Origin: Ancylobacter vacuolatus
GTDB taxonomy: Bacteria > Pseudomonadota > Alphaproteobacteria > Rhizobiales > Xanthobacteraceae
Reading direction: 5' to 3'
DNA: 64,000 nt
Assembly: GCF_030813595.1 (NCBI RefSeq)
Contig: NZ_JAUSUH010000002.1
Location: 496,001-560,000, forward strand
Positions within the stretch are counted from its first letter, which is position 1. Every line of letters starts with the position of its first letter. Under the pieces are notes generated by a model. It was given only the letters and a program-made list of their open reading frames with translations. It had not been told where the DNA came from and searched no databases. Shown piece after piece: positions 56,569 through 64,000 of the stretch. Made by a program: the position numbers and the translations under genes.

Positions 56569-57876
56569 TCAAAGAATGTAGCGGCTGAGATCGGTGTTGC
56601 CGGCCAGGTCGGCGACGCGGGTGCGCACATAGTCGCCATCCACCACCACCTTGTCGCCGGCGCGGTCCGGCGCGGTGAAGGACAGATCGTCCAGCACCCG
56701 CTCGATCACCGTCTGCAGCCGCCGCGCGCCGATATTCTCCACCGAGGCATTCACCTGCACGGCGATGTCGGCGATGGCCGCCACCGCGTCCTCGGTGATG
56801 ATCAGCTCGACCCCTTCCGTGCCCATCAGCGCCACCGACTGCTTGACCAGGCTCGCCTCGGTCTCGGTGAGGATGCGGGTGAAGTCTTCCCGCGTCAGCG
56901 CTTCCAGCTCGACCCGGATCGGCAGCCGGCCCTGCAGCTCGGGGAGCAGATCCGAGGGCTTGGAGACATGGAAGGCGCCGGAGGCGATGAACAAGATGTG
57001 GTCGGTCTTCACCGCGCCGTGCTTGGTGGAAACGGTGGTGCCCTCGATCAGCGGCAGCAGGTCGCGCTGCACGCCCTCGCGCGAGACATCGGCGCCGCCG
57101 CGCCGCTCGGATCCGGCGATCTTGTCGATCTCGTCGAGGAAGACGATGCCGTTCTCCTCCACCGAGCGGATGGCCTCCTGCACGATGGCGTCCTGGTCGA
57201 TCAGCTTGTCGGCCTCTTCCGACAGCAGCAGCGGATGGGCGTCCTTGACGGTGACGCGGCGCGGCTTGGAGCGGCCGCCAAAGGCCTTGCCGAGCATGTC
57301 GCCGAGCGAGACAGCGCCCATCTGCGCCCCCGGCATGCCGGGGATCTCGAACATCGGCATGCCCTGGCCGCTGGAGGTGAGCTCGATCTCGATCTCCTTG
57401 TCGTCCATCAGCCCGTCGCGCAGCTTCTTGCGGAAGCTCTCGCGGGTGCCCGGCGAGGCGGTGGCGCCGACCAGCGCGTCGAGCACCCGCTCCTCGGCGG
57501 CCAGATGCGCCTTGGCCTCGACGCCCTTGCGGCGCACGTCGCGCACCAGGCCGATGCCGATTTCGACGAGATCGCGGATGATCTGCTCGACATCGCGGCC
57601 GACATAGCCGACCTCGGTGAACTTGGTGGCTTCGACCTTCAGGAAGGGCGCGCCGGCCAGCTTGGCGAGGCGGCGGGAGATTTCCGTCTTGCCGACACCG
57701 GTGGGGCCGATCATCAGGATGTTCTTCGGCAGCACCTCCTCGCGCAGCTGGCCTTCCAGCTGCTGGCGGCGCCAGCGGTTGCGCAGCGCGATGGCGACCG
57801 CGCGCTTGGCCTTGTGCTGGCCGACAATGTAGCGGTCGAGCTCGGAGACGATTTCGCGGGGCGAGAAGCTGGTCAT
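56569..57876 (-). CDS. hslU: HslU AAA+ ATPase of the HslVU protease
   Basis: A 435-residue unfoldase. Walker [20 protein letters not shown] near residue 62, Walker [11 protein letters not shown], and the C-terminal RYIL that contacts HslV. It feeds proteins to HslV. Start at 57876 overlaps the stop of the DUF2157-like gene by 4 bases. Normally next to hslV; here separated by that gene. Confidence 0.97.
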   Translation of the reverse strand: MTSFSPREIVSELDRYIVGQHKAKRAVAIALRNRWRRQQLEGQLREEVLPKNILMIGPTGVGKTEISRRLAKLAGAPFLKVEATKFTEVGYVGRDVEQIIRDLVEIGIGLVRDVRRKGVEAKAHLAAEERVLDALVGATASPGTRESFRKKLRDGLMDDKEIEIELTSSGQGMPMFEIPGMPGAQMGAVSLGDMLGKAFGGRSKPRRVTVKDAHPLLLSEEADKLIDQDAIVQEAIRSVEENGIVFLDEIDKIAGSERRGGADVSREGVQRDLLPLIEGTTVSTKHGAVKTDHILFIASGAFHVSKPSDLLPELQGRLPIRVELEALTREDFTRILTETEASLVKQSVALMGTEGVELIITEDAVAAIADIAVQVNASVENIGARRLQTVIERVLDDLSFTAPDRAGDKVVVDGDYVRTRVADLAGNTDLSRYIL

Positions 57877-58958
57877 GATGATGCAATATGTGGGGTGGGA
57901 AGGGCGTTGGGATGGGGCAGACGCCGGGCCAGCCGGGCCGGCAGCACGGCGAGCACGGCCCGGCGCAGCGGATGCCACAAGGCGCTGAGCAGCAGGATGA
58001 AGGCGCCGAGAATGAACAGGGTCAACGGCGTCGAGCTGCCGGCAAAGCCGCTGACCTTGATCAGCGAAGCGAAGGCGATGCCGGCATAGGCAAGACCGGA
58101 GACCAGCAGCGCGCGGCGGTCGATCAGCACCGCGACCACGCCGAGCCCGGCGAATACCGCCAGCATCGGCAGCGCGCTGGCCTCGCCGGGGGCGCCGTCC
58201 GGCCAGATGAAACCGCGAATCAGCGGGTGCACGATCAGCGGTGCCGCCAGGAGATGCAGCCAGAAGGCGATGTCGGTCCGCCGCGTGAGCCGCTGCGGAT
58301 CGCTGATGTCGAAGCGCATGGCGAGCGCGAACACGCAGAGGCCGCAGACCATCAGCACCGGATTGATCGCGGCTTCGATGCCGCCGGGGGCCACGGCCGC
58401 CACCAGGCCGACCACGATCGCGACCAGCGCGGCGGCGCCGGCCGCAGGGGTGATCGGCACCCGGAAGCGCCAATAATGCAGCATCGCGGCGAACAGCGTC
58501 GCCAGGCCGGCCAGCGCCAGTGTCAGAGGTTGCTCGCTCAGCGACAGGACGCTCGGGAAAAGAGGAAGGGTGCTGCCGAGCCCTGTGGACGCCGCCATGA
58601 ACACCGAGGCGCAGAACACCACCAGCAGCACGATGCTGGGCAGGGCCATGCGCTGCACGCGGGTGAAGAACTCCGCCAGCAGCCAGCTGGCCGCGCCGAT
58701 CACGGCCCACATGCCGGCCGCGCCGAGCTCCTCGCCGAAATAGCCCAGCGCGCCGAGGAACAGCGCCAGCCCGATGGTGACGAAGATGTCGCCAAAGCCG
58801 GTGATGAAGCGCAGCCGCTCATCATCCTCCGGCGGCGGGAGGACGGTGCCGGCATTGGGCGCCAGCTCCACCTCCAGCGCGCGCAGGCGCTCGGCCTGGT
58901 CCGGGGTGATGACGCCGCGCTCGGTCGCGATGAGGACAGTATTCTCTGAAATGCTCAC
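57873..58958 (-). CDS. DUF2157-like polytopic membrane protein
   Basis: A 361-residue protein. A short soluble N-terminus with a helix ([20 protein letters not shown]) precedes about ten membrane segments ([20 protein letters not shown] onward). Resembles DUF2157/DUF4401-type integral membrane proteins of unknown function. It lies between hslV and hslU, overlapping each by 4 bases (ATGA), so all three are probably made together. A role in HslVU biology is inference. Confidence 0.8.
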   Translation of the reverse strand: MSISENTVLIATERGVITPDQAERLRALEVELAPNAGTVLPPPEDDERLRFITGFGDIFVTIGLALFLGALGYFGEELGAAGMWAVIGAASWLLAEFFTRVQRMALPSIVLLVVFCASVFMAASTGLGSTLPLFPSVLSLSEQPLTLALAGLATLFAAMLHYWRFRVPITPAAGAAALVAIVVGLVAAVAPGGIEAAINPVLMVCGLCVFALAMRFDISDPQRLTRRTDIAFWLHLLAAPLIVHPLIRGFIWPDGAPGEASALPMLAVFAGLGVVAVLIDRRALLVSGLAYAGIAFASLIKVSGFAGSSTPLTLFILGAFILLLSALWHPLRRAVLAVLPARLARRLPHPNALPTPHIASS

Positions 58959-59500
58959 CCGATCGTCTCCACCACCACATTGTGGTTGGTGTAGATGCAG
59001 ATCTCGGCGGCGATGGCGAGGCTTTTGCGCACGATGGCCTCGGCGTCCCTGCCGGTGTCGGCAAGCGCCCGCGCGGCGGCCAGCGCGAAGCCGCCGCCCG
59101 AGCCGATGGCGGCGATGCCGTTTTCCGGCTCCAGCACATCGCCAGTGCCGGTGAGCACGAGGGTGACGTTGGCGTCGGCCACGATCATCATCGCCTCCAG
59201 CCGGCGCAGATAGCGATCGGTGCGCCAGTCCTTGGCGAGCTCGACGCAGGCGCGCTGCAGCTGGCCGGGATACTGTTCCAGCTTGGCCTCCAGCCGCTCG
59301 AACAGGGTGAAGGCGTCCGCCGTGGCACCGGCGAAGCCGCCGATCACGTCGCCCTTGCCAAGCCGGCGCACCTTGCGGGCGTTGGATTTCATCACCGTGT
59401 TGCCGAGCGTCACCTGCCCGTCGCCGCCAATGGCGACGCGCCCGTCAGAGCGGACGGAGACGATGGTGGTGCCGTAGATCGTATCGGGGGAATGATTCAT
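58955..59500 (-). CDS. hslV: HslV peptidase subunit of the HslVU protease
   Basis: A 181-residue threonine peptidase (proteasome-beta fold). The catalytic threonine is in [20 protein letters not shown], near residue 11-12 rather than directly after Met, so an N-terminal stretch ([10 protein letters not shown]) must be removed. [19 protein letters not shown] is diagnostic. First gene of the hslV-DUF2157-hslU set. Confidence 0.97.
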   Translation of the reverse strand: MNHSPDTIYGTTIVSVRSDGRVAIGGDGQVTLGNTVMKSNARKVRRLGKGDVIGGFAGATADAFTLFERLEAKLEQYPGQLQRACVELAKDWRTDRYLRRLEAMMIVADANVTLVLTGTGDVLEPENGIAAIGSGGGFALAAARALADTGRDAEAIVRKSLAIAAEICIYTNHNVVVETIG

Positions 59501-59556
59501 GAAGGGCTCTGCATCGGGGTCTCGTCAGGTCCGCTCTTACTTAAGTCTTCGAAGCG

Positions 59557-60798
59557 TCAGCGCAACTCGGGGCCGGCTGCGGCGGCCGGCGCTCCCGCGA
59601 GCCGGAGGCCGGGCAGGAGGGCGAGCAGGACGATGATACCGCCGGCCGCGAGGAACGCATCGGCCGGCAGGACCACCAGCAGGCTGCTCAGCAGTCCGGC
59701 GATCAGGACTGACAGCGCGACTCCCGCATTGGCGATGCCGAGTGCCCAGCCCCGCTCGCTCTCGTCCACCGCCGAGGAGATGGCGGCGAGCAGGGTGATG
59801 AAGGCGAGAATGTTGCTGGCGGTCGACAGGAATCCCAGCGCGACCTGGGCCCAGGCCGGCAGGGGCAGCGCGCTGGCGATGAGACAGACGCCGCACAGGG
59901 CGAGGCCGACGAGGGCGGTCGCCTTGTCGCTGCCAAGTCGTGCGCGAACCAGCGGAAATCCGATGGCCGACGAGACGGCGCAGCCGATCCCCATCACCAT
60001 GGAGAACAGGCCGAGCCCGGCCGTCGTGAAGCCGTAGGAGCGCTGCATCTCGATGAGAATGAACGTGTAGTAGATGAGGAAGCCGAGCTGGAAGAGGAAG
60101 AAGGACGCCGCCGGCATGAGGATCGCCGGCCGGTCCCCGATCCGTGCCAGCAGACGGAAGGGCTGCCTCCCGTCGAGCACGAGGGCGCGGCGGGACTCAT
60201 CGCGGGCAAAATGCGCGGCGTTGAGGCTGACGAGCGTAACGACGCAGAGCAGCAGAGCGACAATGAGCGGCAGGCGCAGCTCGAAATGGCCGAGCAGCCC
60301 TCCGATCGCCGGACCCGCCACCATGCCGATCGTGTTGACCAGCACGACCTGCGCCATGGCGGCGCTGCGCTGGTCCGGCGGCACGGCGTCCACCACCGAT
60401 GCCTGGGCGATCGGCGCGGTGCCGGCCATCAGCCCGGAGGACAGGCGGCCGAGGAAGAACAGCCAGAGATGCCCGACGGAGAGCGCCACCGCCATCAGCG
60501 CGTAGCTCGCGGCCAGCCCGCCCATGCAGATCATCAGGGTGCGCCGGCGGCCCAGCGCGTCCGACAGGTCGCCGAGAAGCGATGAGCCGAAGAACATGCC
60601 GATCGGAAACAGGGAGAAGGCCAGCGACAGCAGCGTGTCGCGCGTCGCCGGACCATAGGCGCTCGTCAACCACGGGCTCTCGAAGAGCGCGACGATCAGC
60701 GGGTACATCAGGCCGAAGGAGAAGATGTCGATGAATACGGCGAGGAACAGGGGCGCGCGCGTGCGCAGCGTGGCCAGGTCCATCGAAAGGGCTCTCAT
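59557..60798 (-). CDS. major facilitator superfamily transporter
   Basis: A 413-residue protein with about 12 membrane helices. The loop 2-3 motif is GDLSDALGRRRTLMI, and a second conserved motif is GRLSSGLMAGTAPIAQA. Probably a drug or sugar efflux-like permease; substrate unknown. Start at 60798 (MRALSMDLATL) or 60783. Not obviously operonic. Confidence 0.9.
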   Translation of the reverse strand: MRALSMDLATLRTRAPLFLAVFIDIFSFGLMYPLIVALFESPWLTSAYGPATRDTLLSLAFSLFPIGMFFGSSLLGDLSDALGRRRTLMICMGGLAASYALMAVALSVGHLWLFFLGRLSSGLMAGTAPIAQASVVDAVPPDQRSAAMAQVVLVNTIGMVAGPAIGGLLGHFELRLPLIVALLLCVVTLVSLNAAHFARDESRRALVLDGRQPFRLLARIGDRPAILMPAASFFLFQLGFLIYYTFILIEMQRSYGFTTAGLGLFSMVMGIGCAVSSAIGFPLVRARLGSDKATALVGLALCGVCLIASALPLPAWAQVALGFLSTASNILAFITLLAAISSAVDESERGWALGIANAGVALSVLIAGLLSSLLVVLPADAFLAAGGIIVLLALLPGLRLAGAPAAAAGPELR

Positions 60799-60926
60799 GC
60801 GCGGAGACCTTGATGATGACGGCGTTTCTCCCCGCGCGCCAGCCTTGCACGGGGGCAAAGGCTCCGCATATGGCCTCGCCACAGTTTAGCTGCTAAGACG
60901 CGCGCTCTTTCCGGGAGCCCCTCGCC

Positions 60927-61520
60927 ATGCGCACGGCCAGCATCACCCGCGCCACCAAGGAAACGCAGATCCGCCTCTCCGTCGACCTCGACGGCACGGG
61001 GAAGGGCACGATCGCGACCGGGGTGGGCTTTTTCGACCACATGCTGGACCTGCTGGCCCGCCATTCGCGCATCGACATGGAGATCGAGGCCAAGGGCGAC
61101 CTGCACATCGACTTCCACCACACGGTGGAGGATGTCGGCATCGCCCTTGGCCAGGCGGTGAAGGCGGCGCTGGGCGACATGCGCGGCGTCACCCGCTATG
61201 CCAGCCTGCATTTGCCGATGGACGAGACGCTGACCCGCGTCGCGCTCGACATTTCCGGCCGGCCCTTTCTGGTGTTCCGCACCGACTTCGCCGTGCCGAA
61301 GATCGGCGAGTTCGACACCGAGCTGGTGCGCGAGTTCTTCCAGGCCTTCGCGATGAATGCGGGGCTGACCCTGCATGTCGAGACTCTCTACGGCGCCAAC
61401 GCGCACCATATAGCGGAGAGCTGCTTCAAGGGGCTGGCGAGGGCGCTGCGCGCGGCGGTGGCGATCGACCCGGCGGCAGCGGGGGAAATCCCGTCCACCA
61501 AGGGCAGCCTTGGCGGCTGA
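60927..61520 (+). CDS. hisB: imidazoleglycerol-phosphate dehydratase
   Basis: A 197-residue enzyme of histidine biosynthesis. [19 protein letters not shown] and [12 protein letters not shown] supply metal-binding histidines, with a second cluster in [18 protein letters not shown]. Monofunctional form without the phosphatase domain. First gene of the his cluster here. Confidence 0.98.
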   Translation: MRTASITRATKETQIRLSVDLDGTGKGTIATGVGFFDHMLDLLARHSRIDMEIEAKGDLHIDFHHTVEDVGIALGQAVKAALGDMRGVTRYASLHLPMDETLTRVALDISGRPFLVFRTDFAVPKIGEFDTELVREFFQAFAMNAGLTLHVETLYGANAHHIAESCFKGLARALRAAVAIDPAAAGEIPSTKGSLGG

Positions 61521-61538
61521 ACCGGGGCGGGAGAAGTC

Positions 61539-62036
61539 ATGACGGTCTGGACGGTTTTTGAGCCCGAGGAAGACGGCGAGCGGCGCTCCACCCTCAATTG
61601 GGCGGACGGCTTCGTCTTCGTGCCCGAGCGCCTGTCCTGGAGCGCGCTGCTGTTCGCCCCGCTGGTGCTGCTGCGCCACCGGCTCTGGCTGGCTTTCATT
61701 GTCTATGGGCTGGCGCAGGGCGCGGTGATCGCCGCCATCCTCGGGCTCGACCTTGCCGACCGCGCCTTCGCCCTGCTGCTGGTGGCCAATATCGCGGTGG
61801 CGGTCGGCCTGCCGGGCCTGCGCCGGGCCAAGCTGCTCGGCAAGGGCTATGAGGAGGCTGGCTGCGTGGTGGCCCCCAAGCTGGAGGGCGCCGAGCAGCG
61901 CTATTTCGACGCCCGGCTCGGCGAGGTCGCCGCCGCCCGTCTTCCGCTGCCCCCCATGGGCGGCGCCCGCATCCACGCTGCGGCGCGGCCGGCGCAGGCC
62001 GGCGTGCTGGGCCTGTTCCCGGAGGCCGCCCGATGA
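61539..62036 (+). CDS. DUF2628 membrane protein of the his operon
   Basis: A 165-residue protein. The DUF2628 pattern has [21 protein letters not shown] and hydrophobic helices ([35 protein letters not shown]). Function unknown. It lies between hisB and hisH in many Hyphomicrobiales; stop overlaps hisH start (ATGA). Confidence 0.9.
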   Translation: MTVWTVFEPEEDGERRSTLNWADGFVFVPERLSWSALLFAPLVLLRHRLWLAFIVYGLAQGAVIAAILGLDLADRAFALLLVANIAVAVGLPGLRRAKLLGKGYEEAGCVVAPKLEGAEQRYFDARLGEVAAARLPLPPMGGARIHAAARPAQAGVLGLFPEAAR

Positions 62037-62695
62037 TTCCCCCCGCGCCCGTCGCCCTCATCGACTACGGCTCCGGCAATCTCCATTCCGCCGGCAAGGC
62101 GCTGGAACGCGCCGCGCGCGAGGGCGGCAGCGGCAAGAGCGTGCTGGTGACGGCCGACCCGGATGTGGTGCGCCGCGCCGACCGCATCGTGCTGCCCGGG
62201 GTGGGCGCCTATGCCGATTGCCGGCGCGGGCTCGATGCCGTGCCGGGGATGGTGGAGGCGCTGACCGAGGCGGTGATCGAACGGGGCCGGCCCTTTCTCG
62301 GTATCTGCGTCGGGCTTCAACTGATGGCGACGCGCGGGCGGGAGCATGGCGACACCGCCGGCCTCGGCTGGATCGAGGGCGAAGTGGTCAAGATCGAGCC
62401 GGGCGATGCCGCGCTGAAGATCCCGCATATGGGCTGGAATTCGCTCGATGTGGCGCGCGCGCACCCGCTGCTGGCCGGCATTCCCACCGGCGAGGACGGG
62501 CTCGACGCCTATTTCGTCCATTCCTATCACCTCAACGCCGCGCGTGCGGGCGACGTGATCGCGACCACCTCTTATGGCGGTGCCGTCACTGCCATGGTCG
62601 GCCGCGACAACCTCGCCGGAACGCAGTTCCATCCCGAGAAGAGCCAGCGCCTCGGCCTTGCCCTCCTCGCCAATTTCCTGAAGTGGGCGCCGTGA
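62033..62695 (+). CDS. hisH: imidazole glycerol phosphate synthase glutaminase subunit
   Basis: A 220-residue class I amidotransferase. Catalytic Cys in [15 protein letters not shown]; His/Glu in [14 protein letters not shown]. It supplies ammonia to HisF. Overlaps DUF2628 and hisA by 4 bases each. Confidence 0.98.
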   Translation: MIPPAPVALIDYGSGNLHSAGKALERAAREGGSGKSVLVTADPDVVRRADRIVLPGVGAYADCRRGLDAVPGMVEALTEAVIERGRPFLGICVGLQLMATRGREHGDTAGLGWIEGEVVKIEPGDAALKIPHMGWNSLDVARAHPLLAGIPTGEDGLDAYFVHSYHLNAARAGDVIATTSYGGAVTAMVGRDNLAGTQFHPEKSQRLGLALLANFLKWAP

Positions 62696-63426
62696 TCCTC
62701 TTTCCCGCCATCGATCTCAAGGACGGCAAATGCGTGCGCCTGCAGCAGGGCGACATGGCACGCGCCACGATTTTCAACCATGACCCCGCCCAGCAGGCGG
62801 CGCAGTTCGAGGCACAGGGCTTCCGCTACCTGCACATCGTCGATCTCGACGGCGCCTTTGCCGGCCAGCCGGTGAACGCGGCGGCGGTGGAGCGCATTCT
62901 CGAAGCGGTGGGCATGCCGGTGCAGCTCGGCGGCGGCATTCGCGACATCGCCCGGGTCGAGGACTGGCTGGAAAAGGGCATCACCCGCGTCATCCTCGGC
63001 ACGGCGGCGGTGCGCGACCCGGCCTTCGTCAAGGAGGCGGCGCGCCGCTTCCCCGGCCGCGTCGCGGTGGGGCTCGACGCCAAGGACGGGCGCGTGGCGG
63101 TGGAAGGCTGGGCCGAGACGAGCGACCTCACGGCGCTGGAACTGGCGCAGCGCTTCGAGGATGCCGGCGTTTCCGCCATCATCTACACCGACATCGCCCG
63201 CGACGGCCTGCTGAAGGGCCTCAATCTCGACGCCACCATCGCGCTGGCCGACGCCATCTCCATTCCGGTCATCGCCTCGGGCGGGCTGGCCTCGATGGAC
63301 GACGTGACGGCGCTGCTCGCGCCGCGCGCAGCGAAGCTGGAAGGCGCCATCACCGGCCGCGCGCTCTATGACGGGCGGCTCGATCCCCGCGCCGCTCTGG
63401 CGCTGGTCGCCGGCCTGCCGGCATGA
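62692..63426 (+). CDS. hisA: phosphoribosylformimino-AICAR ribotide isomerase
   Basis: A 244-residue TIM barrel. [28 protein letters not shown] and [12 protein letters not shown] are typical. GTG 62692 start, overlapping hisH stop (GTGA). It produces PRFAR for HisF/HisH. Confidence 0.98.
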   Translation: MILFPAIDLKDGKCVRLQQGDMARATIFNHDPAQQAAQFEAQGFRYLHIVDLDGAFAGQPVNAAAVERILEAVGMPVQLGGGIRDIARVEDWLEKGITRVILGTAAVRDPAFVKEAARRFPGRVAVGLDAKDGRVAVEGWAETSDLTALELAQRFEDAGVSAIIYTDIARDGLLKGLNLDATIALADAISIPVIASGGLASMDDVTALLAPRAAKLEGAITGRALYDGRLDPRAALALVAGLPA

Positions 63427-63446
63427 GCGGGAAAGGCGAGGCGTCC

Positions 63447-64000
63447 ATGCTCAAGGTCCGCGTCATCCCCTGCCTCGACGTGAAGGACGGCCGGGTCGTC
63501 AAGGGCGTGAAATTCGTCGATCTGCGCGATGCCGGCGATCCGGTGGAGGCGGCCAAGGCCTATGATGCCGCCGGCGCCGATGAGCTTTGCTTCCTCGACA
63601 TCACCGCCAGCGTCGAGGCCCGCAGCACGCTGATCGACGTGGTGAGCCGCACCGCCGAGCAGTGCTTCATGCCGCTCACCGTGGGTGGCGGCGTGCGCAC
63701 GGTGGAGGACATCCGCGCGCTGCTGAACGCCGGCGCCGACAAGGTGTCGATCAACACGGCGGCGGTGAACCGGCGGGAGTTCGTGCGCGAGGCGGCCGAG
63801 AAATTCGGCGAGCAGTGCATCGTCGTCGCCATCGACGCCAAGAAGGTGTCCGCCGAGGGCGAGCCCGACCGCTGGGAGATCTTCACCCATGGCGGGCGCA
63901 ACCGTACCGGCATCGACGCCATTGAGTACGCCAAGGAGGTCGTCGCGCTCGGCGCCGGCGAAATCCTGCTCACCTCGATGGACCGCGACGGCACCGGCGA
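63447..64000 (+). CDS. hisF: imidazole glycerol phosphate synthase cyclase subunit, N-terminal part
   Basis: The window ends inside the gene; 184 codons are seen from ATG 63447 (after AGGCGAGG). An earlier ATG at 63423 overlaps the hisA stop (ATGA) and is also possible. [37 protein letters not shown] and the second active-site aspartate in SMDRDGTG are diagnostic. It forms imidazole glycerol phosphate and AICAR with HisH. Confidence 0.97.
   Translation, partial: MLKVRVIPCLDVKDGRVVKGVKFVDLRDAGDPVEAAKAYDAAGADELCFLDITASVEARSTLIDVVSRTAEQCFMPLTVGGGVRTVEDIRALLNAGADKVSINTAAVNRREFVREAAEKFGEQCIVVAIDAKKVSAEGEPDRWEIFTHGGRNRTGIDAIEYAKEVVALGAGEILLTSMDRDGTG

Noticed and set aside
56546..57886. 446-codon open frame overlapping hslU in another frame
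   Set aside because: Out-of-frame shadow of hslU; composition is Arg/Gly-rich without homology.

Overview
This window is a high-GC, gene-dense stretch of an alphaproteobacterial chromosome. Gene content and order (rsmG-parA-parB, mnmG, mnmE, rho, hemJ, hemE, then the PPDK-regulator gene, maf, aroE, coaE, dnaQ, secB) fit the order Hyphomicrobiales, perhaps a Xanthobacteraceae-like organism; the genus is inference only. The right half looks like the replication origin and centromere region. The conserved hemE / RP001-type gene junction, where gene polarity flips, carries a cluster of DnaA-box-like sites, and five parS-like palindromes lie between 38.7 and 56.5 kb around parAB.

Layout. (1) 1-7.3 kb: a catabolic island on the minus strand read away from a divergent LysR regulator. 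It holds an FMN-dependent 2-hydroxy-acid dehydrogenase, a signal-less periplasmic-binding-like protein, an Asp/Glu-racemase-family protein, a complete tripartite tricarboxylate transporter (TctC, TctB, TctA) and the start of a hydroxypyruvate-isomerase-like gene. (2) 7.3-7.6 kb: decayed gene fragments. (3) 7.6-10 kb: glutathione-dependent formaldehyde detoxification (frmR, class III ADH, S-formylglutathione hydrolase) with a clear FrmR-type operator. (4) 10.1-13.1 kb: two tandem modules, each an alpha/beta hydrolase divergent from a Cys-bearing OhrR/MarR regulator with palindromic operators between them; an AraC-GyrI regulator follows. (5) 14.4-18.4 kb: a large autotransporter with about eleven 49-residue repeats. 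(6) 18.8-21.6 kb: sulfate activation (cysD, cysNC fusion). (7) 21.7-31 kb: tRNA-Leu, small exported proteins, an L,D-transpeptidase, a response regulator with a cNMP-domain protein and arfB, an SDHAF4-like protein, htpX, tRNA-Thr, a YeiH-type exporter with LysR regulator, and an acyltransferase.

(8) 31-64 kb: core genome: YggS, leuS-lptE-holA, parB-parA-rsmG, mnmG, mnmE, a thioredoxin-domain (SPATA20-like) protein, rho, hemJ, hemE, candidate oriC, the PPDK-regulator/maf/aroE/coaE/dnaQ chain of overlapping genes, secB, a Tim44-like protein, mltA, an Smr protein, an XRE regulator, hslU and hslV separated by a DUF2157-like membrane protein, an MFS transporter, and hisB-DUF2628-hisH-hisA-hisF, cut by the window end. 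Many junctions are ATGA, GTGA or TGATG overlaps, so translational coupling is common. No CRISPR array, insertion sequence, prophage or obvious defence system was seen. The most unusual structures are the duplicated thiol-switch regulator/hydrolase modules, the repeat-rich autotransporter, four stacked in-frame stop codons after rho, the split hslVU operon and the origin-proximal parS/DnaA sites.
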